A DNA stretch of 64,000 nt. Source: Eremothecium cymbalariae DBVPG#7215. Its lineage: Eukaryota; Ascomycota; Saccharomycetes; Saccharomycetales; Saccharomycetaceae. Position 1 is the first letter of the stretch, and each line of letters opens with the position of its first letter. The translations under genes and the position numbers were made by a program. This document shows, piece after piece, positions 58,135 to 64,000 of the stretch. Under the pieces are notes generated by a model. It saw only the letters and a list, made by a program, of their open reading frames with translations. It was not told the origin of the DNA and did no database searches. The stretch lies in NCBI RefSeq assembly GCF_000235365.1, contig NC_016453.1, positions 310,001 to 374,000 on the forward strand. Reading direction: 5' to 3'.

Positions 58135-61100
58135 TTATATAAGGGAGTTGAGGAGGGTGCGGGCGTGATGTAGCCATTTGGGGTGAGGAGTGGGAGTCGC
58201 GGTAGCAGTAGCAGTGGCAGTATTGTCGGAAAGTGCGAGGTCGTATTCTTGGGCGATTTCTTCGAGAATTGTACATAGAGACTCCGTGTAAGGTGCGATC
58301 GGTAGCAGGTTGTCTAGGTCTTTGTAGTATGTTGGGAGGGTGCAGACGCAGTTTCTGCTAATTCCGAAGAGGACGGATACGAGTTCTCGAAGGGTGGACT
58401 GAGGCATTAACGGCAGGTGGTTTTCTGAGGCGGCGAGGTATTGGTCAACGTTTTTGTTGAGGGCATCTATTACTAGGAATTGTAATTGTCTTGTTACGAA
58501 GATGGAGTCTCTTGAGGGGGTCAAGGGGGCTACTAGAGGGATGTCGATGAATAACGGGTTGTCAGGGTCGGTGGGGAGGAGGGATGGTTTATTTTTTGTA
58601 GTTGTTTGGTTGAAGGTGGTGGTTGGCGGGCTGGACAGAGGGGAGTAGCTTGAGTGCTGGAAGCTAAATTGTACTTTAATTGCGTTGGCTCTTTTTTTAC
58701 GATTGTTGTTAAATTTGGTCTGGTAGTAGCATTCTGTAAGGGACAAGGATACGCTTGGCTTTTGCGGTTGGAAGTTGCAGGTGCTGGAGTCGGTGGGGTG
58801 GGAGTAGTCGAATTCTCCTAGGTACTGTTTTATTCTATTTGTAGCAAGTCGCATTTCAAATAGTATGCTTTTCGAATCGCCTGGTTTGAGGCCCCCTATT
58901 TGTAGAGACAAAGATTCCTCGGAGGAGCATGGTGTCATTTGGCCATTGCGTTCGATCCTCTCGAAGGATGCGGTTTTTGGATCGAAGCTTTTCAGTTCGA
59001 CGTGGAGCTGGTTAATTACTTTTGAATGGAGATTTTTCAGCAACTCTTGGACATCGACATCCGCGATCTGAGACACGATCTGTGTATCTATGTTGTAGGT
59101 CAGTCCCTTGACATGGTTTCTCAGAAGAATATAGCTATTTGCAGTGACATAATGGGTGATTGAGAATCTGTATTCGTTCAAGATCCTGTTGGTGTATCTT
59201 TCTGTCCATTCGAATTTTTTGCCTACGTGGGTTGGAAGGGTACCTATATCATCATAGTCGTTACCTAATATGACCAAATGCCTCAAGTATTCCGATGGTT
59301 CGTCTACAGTGCTTAGTAGCCTGTCGCATGTCTGCATCAATTGGGCCAATTCATCCTCCTGCTCCTCCTGCTTCTCCTTGGTGGCGTTATTGCTTTCATT
59401 GTTATGCACTGCCAACTCATTAATGATCTCATCCCATGATTCCCAGTGTTTGGATACCATTCCATAAAACCTTCCCTGTTGTATACCACTTTTGGATATC
59501 AGTACAAGACCGAGCAGGTCCTCCCCATTTAAAGCGTTTTTAATCTCACGCAATTTCCGTTGTATGATTTCCAATAATTGCTCATTGGTATGCAAGTTTT
59601 TGTTACAATTAATCAGACTCACCGCAACTACGATTTGCAGCTTCCCCGGATCGTTTGACCCTGCCACTCCTGTTGTTGAGGTATCGTTTTCAGAGGATGG
59701 AAGACGGTCAAAGTTAGTCGGCATTCCAAGACCATCACCAGTAAGTTGATTATATGAAATTAATTCTTTTGGGATGTGGTCCAAAATGTAACTTGGTAGC
59801 GTTGACCAACAGTTTGTGGTTTGTTGAACTACAGGTACTTCCTTTTCGGTATTAGCTAGGTAGAAGTACCATTTGGTTATCAACCCAGTACTGGTGTCCG
59901 AGCTTTGGAGGTACACTTCTGGAAACGAAAGGCTTTTCAAATCTAGTATCAGCGTATTGGGGTCGTACTTGTGAAAGCTTGATAGTTGATTCATGGGTAT
60001 CTTCCCAATGATCCTAACAGTGTTCGTATCTTGATCATCGTCATCTTGATCGCCAAAATTTGAATCCCCTTGTTGCACTAACAAAAGACACTTTTCGAAG
60101 AAGTATAAAACAACAGGGGTCCATTGATTTCCGTCGAGAGAATATTGTAGCCTATCGAAAAGCCTCAACTTTCCAGAATCGATCGCAATGTCTCCTAACT
60201 TGGAATACAGGTGACCAATGATTTTTTCCTGTATGTTGTTATCAGCTATGTTTTCGGGCACAACAGCTTCTTGTTGCACCTTGATATTGGGAACATAACA
60301 GCTCAAAACAAACGGTAAGATAACGCATTCAGATTTTTCGTTAACGTTAACTTTATTCACTTGAGGGATAATATTAACTTTTACAGACTCTGTCCCAAGG
60401 TCTAAATCAATGGGACTTTCTATTAATTTGCTGGTGGCTGCAGAATTTGGGAAGTCAAGTGTTACGTCATCTTCAACACGATTGTAACTGAGTCTATGCG
60501 GATCTGCAATACCATTTGGAGTCCGAAATCCGTTGGAACTCACATCAGTACTTTTAATCAGCTGCTCACAAGGGGTGTATAAACTGCACAACGACTTCTC
60601 AAACCTAGTTGTTTCTAACTTCAATGTATATGGTTTTATGCTATCGCGGGGTGTTGCCACAGTTCTCGTTAATAAAAGAGCTGATTGCATGTTGTTTAAA
60701 ATTTCTTCCTCCTTTGGTTTGCATTCCTTTAAGCAACCTTCGCAGCGTGGGTATCTGTCATTAGGAAGTGTACTCTCTAATAATGCTGAATAACATTGGT
60801 AATGACTTTGATGTTCACATGACAATTCTATAACTCTTTCACCTGCTAACAATGCATTCAAATATTCTCCGCAAATGGTGCATACGTTTTCCGTGAACCG
60901 TTTAGCTCCGGGTGTGGTTACTTTATTTCCTGACTCCCTCCTTTGCATAACCAAGAATGTTGGTGAATCTTCTTCATGATAATATTCGTGATCCTCCAAC
61001 TGACTCCTGGGAAAGAACCACTGGCCGGAAGAATTCCTATTCCTAAAGAGATCAAGTCCCAAAGGTTTATGTGGTGAAGGCCGTGACATCTCCTTTAGAG

Positions 61101-61491
61101 ACGGTTCCATTTTAATAGGAGTCCCCAACTCACACCATGTGCCCTTATCCGGAACAATCCTCTCAACTGTTAGCGGAGGACTCAACATCTTCAAATTCAA
61201 GGGACTAGGTCTTTTCTTCTGGTCCATAGAAGGAGTGAACTCTTGAACAGCTTCGTTCAGCTTCCAGAAGTTTCCTTCAATCTCATCTATCGTTTTTACC
61301 GTGGCATTAAAAGTTGTGACGGCACTAGCTGCACTATTACTGTTTCGTTTTAATCTACTGAACCTTCTCAAAGATCTTCCGGAAAGGGTCCTGAGAAACT
61401 TCCCAGCAGGACTTCCCGAATTGGATTCTCGACTAGGTGGGGTATGGCTCAATTTTGGCCCTTGCCCCATCACTGGTGTTGTCACCGCCAT
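58135..61491 (-). CDS. FAR1: FAR1, pheromone-response CDK inhibitor and polarity scaffold
   Basis: This predicts 1118 residues, longer than S. cerevisiae Far1 (830). The N-terminal LSHTPPSRESNSGSPAGKFL matches the Cdc28-target region and is followed by a basic, membrane-binding/NLS-like stretch (LRRFSRLKR). EEDSPTFLV near 174 and the RING-H2 (C204, C207, C225, H227, H230, C233, C250, C253) follow. Later parts resemble the PH-like and vWA-like regions shared with Ste5. Far1 arrests the cycle in G1 by inhibiting Cln-Cdc28 and links Gbeta-gamma to Cdc24 for shmoo growth. Position between CIS3 and SSY5 separates it from STE5. The C-terminus has an Ala-Thr repeat (TATATATPTP). Confidence 0.93.
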   Translation of the reverse strand: MAVTTPVMGQGPKLSHTPPSRESNSGSPAGKFLRTLSGRSLRRFSRLKRNSNSAASAVTTFNATVKTIDEIEGNFWKLNEAVQEFTPSMDQKKRPSPLNLKMLSPPLTVERIVPDKGTWCELGTPIKMEPSLKEMSRPSPHKPLGLDLFRNRNSSGQWFFPRSQLEDHEYYHEEDSPTFLVMQRRESGNKVTTPGAKRFTENVCTICGEYLNALLAGERVIELSCEHQSHYQCYSALLESTLPNDRYPRCEGCLKECKPKEEEILNNMQSALLLTRTVATPRDSIKPYTLKLETTRFEKSLCSLYTPCEQLIKSTDVSSNGFRTPNGIADPHRLSYNRVEDDVTLDFPNSAATSKLIESPIDLDLGTESVKVNIIPQVNKVNVNEKSECVILPFVLSCYVPNIKVQQEAVVPENIADNNIQEKIIGHLYSKLGDIAIDSGKLRLFDRLQYSLDGNQWTPVVLYFFEKCLLLVQQGDSNFGDQDDDDQDTNTVRIIGKIPMNQLSSFHKYDPNTLILDLKSLSFPEVYLQSSDTSTGLITKWYFYLANTEKEVPVVQQTTNCWSTLPSYILDHIPKELISYNQLTGDGLGMPTNFDRLPSSENDTSTTGVAGSNDPGKLQIVVAVSLINCNKNLHTNEQLLEIIQRKLREIKNALNGEDLLGLVLISKSGIQQGRFYGMVSKHWESWDEIINELAVHNNESNNATKEKQEEQEDELAQLMQTCDRLLSTVDEPSEYLRHLVILGNDYDDIGTLPTHVGKKFEWTERYTNRILNEYRFSITHYVTANSYILLRNHVKGLTYNIDTQIVSQIADVDVQELLKNLHSKVINQLHVELKSFDPKTASFERIERNGQMTPCSSEESLSLQIGGLKPGDSKSILFEMRLATNRIKQYLGEFDYSHPTDSSTCNFQPQKPSVSLSLTECYYQTKFNNNRKKRANAIKVQFSFQHSSYSPLSSPPTTTFNQTTTKNKPSLLPTDPDNPLFIDIPLVAPLTPSRDSIFVTRQLQFLVIDALNKNVDQYLAASENHLPLMPQSTLRELVSVLFGISRNCVCTLPTYYKDLDNLLPIAPYTESLCTILEEIAQEYDLALSDNTATATATATPTPHPKWLHHARTLLNSLI

Positions 61492-62309
61492 AATTAATAT
61501 GTTATTCGTCTTTTCAAACGATAATATACAGAAGGTCTACACTATAAGCCTACTCTCCTTTCCAACCTCTTAAAAACCCTACTATATACCATATAGAAAA
61601 TTTTAAATAACCTTCTCGTCTTCACTAAAAATACAAGTTTAAAACCAATACATAGAAATGGATATTTACTTGAAATCGGACAGCTGTATTTGAACGCATT
61701 GTTACAAGATCTCGGTTAATAATGATGCAACCCTTTTAGCAGCATCTTTTCGGATCTTTTTCGTAACATGCCTCTTAATAGTCTATATCCCTGCCCCTTG
61801 CCAAAACATTAGTTCATGCAGCCTCTTCTAAATGTATAAATCAACGTAAGGAGGAAATCCCATGTTAATTATTGTATCAAATTTTTGAAATGCGCTGGTA
61901 AAACCCTAAACGGAAAACGCCTTTACATCTTCTGCATACAGAAACACGTTTTGCCTTTAGAGGTATGCGTATTCGTTAAATAAAGTTTGAAACGCAGCCA
62001 CAGAAGAAATAAATAAGAGATTAACCCAAGAAATAACAGTAGCAAAGTGTGTCGGTTTTCTTGTTTAAAAGCAAGCATCATATGCTATTGTTTGTCAATG
62101 GAGAGGACGGAGAAGGGTGTCATGTTTGCCGCATGTAACAAAAAAATTCAGGACAGATATGAAGAAGAGACCGTAAGCAGAACAAATGGTGTACATATTC
62201 AACTGTGAGCTCCGTTTCTATTATATCGGTATGTAGGCGTTAAAATATGTAATGCGTTTAACTTATCTTTTTTTTAATTTTAATTAATATTGTTATAGAT
62301 TATATTATG
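61492..62309. promoter_or_regulatory. FAR1 upstream region
   Basis: This 818 bp lies between FAR1 and the SSY5 stop. TTGAAACG near 61986 is one base from the pheromone response element TGAAACA. That is weak, and I see no clear tandem pair. No gene is seen. Confidence 0.35.
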
Positions 62310-64000
62310 TTATAAGTCTGTAGGTGGCTCTATATCCCATAGCACACCTGTTACATCGTGAAGTCTTTCTATAATGTCAACAATGGAGGTAAAAAGTCCA
62401 AATTGCTTCTGTTCGCCGTCGTAGCTATGTAACATGCCTACTACACCAAGACCCAGTTCGCCGTCTAATTTGGTCAAGATCCATGAGCCAGAATCGCCAC
62501 CTGTGGCAAATAAGGGCCGCGGGGAAGAAATGACAAATTCGCTACTTTGTATCTTTCCATCTGCCCAGTATACTATTTTGGAGCCGTTTATATTACCTCT
62601 TGTGTAATTGGAAGATGCTCCAATTTTGAAAACGTTCAATCCGGGTTTTAAATCCACGATTGTTTTCTTCACGTATAAGTTCTGAAATCTCAATGCAGGG
62701 TCCGGTAAGCCAGTCAGGTCCTCGCCTAAGTGATTTTGACAACAAAAGTTGGAGTTGACTTTAATGATGGCGAAGTCGGATAATTTCTGATTAATGATTG
62801 TACGTTCACCCCAAACTACCTGTCCAAACTTGTTGTTCTGTTGCCATTTCAAGTTTTCCTCTATGTGTCGGATCTCCTCCATAAAGCTGGACCGTTCGAT
62901 ACTGCCTTCGGGGTATTGTTTCGATTCTTCTAATAAAGCTTTCTTGTAGGTTGTCTGTAGGACTTTAGAAGGAGCGCACACATGTGGATGATCCTGTGAC
63001 TCTGTTAGAACAACGTGTGCACACGTTATTGCGAATGTAGAGCCCGCGAACTTTGACATCGCGGAGTCGTTTTGTGCTATTTGGGGATATAAGTAGCCTC
63101 CTAATGTGCCTGTGATTTTTAAGCTATCTTCAGCAGAAAGGGACATCGAGATAGGAGGAACCATAACATCTGTAGGTAGTTTGTAAGGGGGAATAAATTG
63201 TGAAGAAGACTGTGTAGTGACCGCCTGCATGGGCTTCGAATGGCGTAGAACGGACGCAACTTCAGAGGCACAAGGAGTGATATAATCCTTAACACAATAG
63301 AAGTGCACATCTGAAAATAAGGAATACAACACCTTAAGAAGATCATAATGTTCCTGTTGTGGGTTTGGGAATCCAAACATGATTGTTAATATTGCGGAAC
63401 TCTTGCTTAACCCCCTTAACAAAGGAGCAATGTATGCACCTTCTTGATCGGATGTAGAACCGTCGTTTACATGTGCTATCTCGTCGATAATCGAGGAGAT
63501 CTTATTTTTGTTAGGAAGATGACAGTCTTCGCCGATTGCGAACACCTTCATCGTTGGCAATGTATGCTGTGCCGTCGCTTCAAGCGGTTCAGAATAGATA
63601 TTTACATTGAGTTTCCCTAAGAACTCCATGTATCTCCTTAATAATATCGATCTAGAATTGTTGTATACATCCGACTGTAGTAGATTATCTTGGAAATGCA
63701 ATACTACTTTGGTGATATTCCTCAAATGTAAGCACCTCTCCATAGATACCCGATATAATAAATTTCGTACATCAGGAAGAAACTCTTTGAAATATTCGAT
63801 CGCCTGAATCACAGCTTTTGATATGTTCTTCACATTTTGGTGGATATCGTCCACTAGAGTGTCTAGTTTATTCTGTAGAACCCGTAGTTCCATTTCTACT
63901 TGATCCATCGTAATGAACTTATCGCTAGAACTCTGCTGCTGAACACCCCTTGTGAATCCTCTTCTAACCCCGATTTCTGTAGCATCTAGCCTGCTAGACG
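62310..64000 (-). CDS. SSY5: SSY5, SPS-sensor endoprotease, 5' end outside window
   Basis: An ATG at 63908 gives 532 residues, but the frame is open to the right edge (at least 30 more codons). S. cerevisiae Ssy5 has about 699, so the true start is probably beyond the window. The chymotrypsin-like domain is in the C-terminal half: histidine in FAITCAHVVL, aspartate probably in SDFAIIKVN, and the serine in FATGGDSGSW. The N-terminal part is the inhibitory prodomain. Ssy5 with Ssy1 and Ptr3 senses external amino acids, and prodomain loss lets it cut Stp1/Stp2. It adjoins FAR1, as in S. cerevisiae. Confidence 0.95.
   Translation of the reverse strand, partial: SSRLDATEIGVRRGFTRGVQQQSSSDKFITMDQVEMELRVLQNKLDTLVDDIHQNVKNISKAVIQAIEYFKEFLPDVRNLLYRVSMERCLHLRNITKVVLHFQDNLLQSDVYNNSRSILLRRYMEFLGKLNVNIYSEPLEATAQHTLPTMKVFAIGEDCHLPNKNKISSIIDEIAHVNDGSTSDQEGAYIAPLLRGLSKSSAILTIMFGFPNPQQEHYDLLKVLYSLFSDVHFYCVKDYITPCASEVASVLRHSKPMQAVTTQSSSQFIPPYKLPTDVMVPPISMSLSAEDSLKITGTLGGYLYPQIAQNDSAMSKFAGSTFAITCAHVVLTESQDHPHVCAPSKVLQTTYKKALLEESKQYPEGSIERSSFMEEIRHIEENLKWQQNNKFGQVVWGERTIINQKLSDFAIIKVNSNFCCQNHLGEDLTGLPDPALRFQNLYVKKTIVDLKPGLNVFKIGASSNYTRGNINGSKIVYWADGKIQSSEFVISSPRPLFATGGDSGSWILTKLDGELGLGVVGMLHSYDGEQKQFGLFTSIVDIIERLHDVTGVLWDIEPPTDL

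Noticed and set aside
57890..58276. 128-codon frame overlapping the FAR1 end
   Set aside because: Arg/Pro-rich shadow of the FAR1 coding region on the same strand in another frame.
58135..61491. STE5 instead of FAR1
   Set aside because: Both have a RING-H2, but the N-terminal HTPPS...KFLR block, EEDSPTF and neighbours CIS3 and SSY5 indicate FAR1.
1..64000. CRISPR arrays, operons, bacterial-type elements
   Set aside because: Introns, intron-containing tRNA, Ty3-type elements and gene content are those of a yeast nuclear chromosome; no spaced direct repeats were seen.

Overview
The window is nuclear DNA from a budding yeast of the family Saccharomycetaceae. The genes are compact and mostly intron-free. 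The few introns carry GTATGT donors and TACTAAC-like branch points. CTG reads as Leu. Almost every protein has a clear S. cerevisiae counterpart of similar length. Genes that lie on two different S. cerevisiae chromosomes (right arms of X and VIII, plus the XIII partner of one X gene) are interleaved here in a single series. That is the pattern expected of a lineage that separated before the whole-genome duplication (the Zygosaccharomyces, Torulaspora, Lachancea, Kluyveromyces grade). The species itself cannot be named from the sequence.

Layout. 1-36.2 kb is a conserved core: IPA1 (cut by the left edge), HIR3, HOM6, IML1, RPN10, NBL1, MET5, an AIM18/AIM46 ancestor, TTI2, TIM8, MCM22, RIX1, SGM1, XPT1, UTP9, NMD5, NVJ1 and MDM31. 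36.7-42 kb is an accessory stretch: a solo LTR next to tRNA-Cys, two divergent PIR cell-wall genes with a long shared promoter, and one unrecognised gene. 42.8-49.4 kb returns to conserved genes (ATP18, STR2, MNS1, CTF8, LNP1, EGD2), but this block is inverted relative to the expected ancestral order. 49.5-55.8 kb holds tRNA-Phe and a damaged Ty3/gypsy retrotransposon fused head-to-head to the 5' end of a second copy, followed by another solo LTR. 56-64 kb has a third PIR gene, FAR1 and SSY5 (cut by the right edge), matching a segment of the left arm of S. cerevisiae chromosome X.

Functional themes. Sulfur/methionine genes (HOM6, MET5, STR2) are spread through the window, and HOM6 and MET5 have Cbf1-type sites upstream. 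Nutrient sensing is represented by IML1 (TORC1) and SSY5 (amino-acid sensing), ribosome assembly by RIX1 and UTP9, the proteasome by RPN10 with an Rpn4 site, and chromosome segregation by NBL1, MCM22 and CTF8.

Two genes, RPN10 and SGM1, are interrupted at runs of exactly eight A where nine would keep the frame. I found no A or T run longer than eight anywhere in the window, so a sequencing or assembly artefact is a serious possibility. No new multi-gene system was recognised. The most unusual structures are the head-to-head retrotransposon, the mirrored tRNA-LTR pairs around the inverted block, and two strong hairpins.
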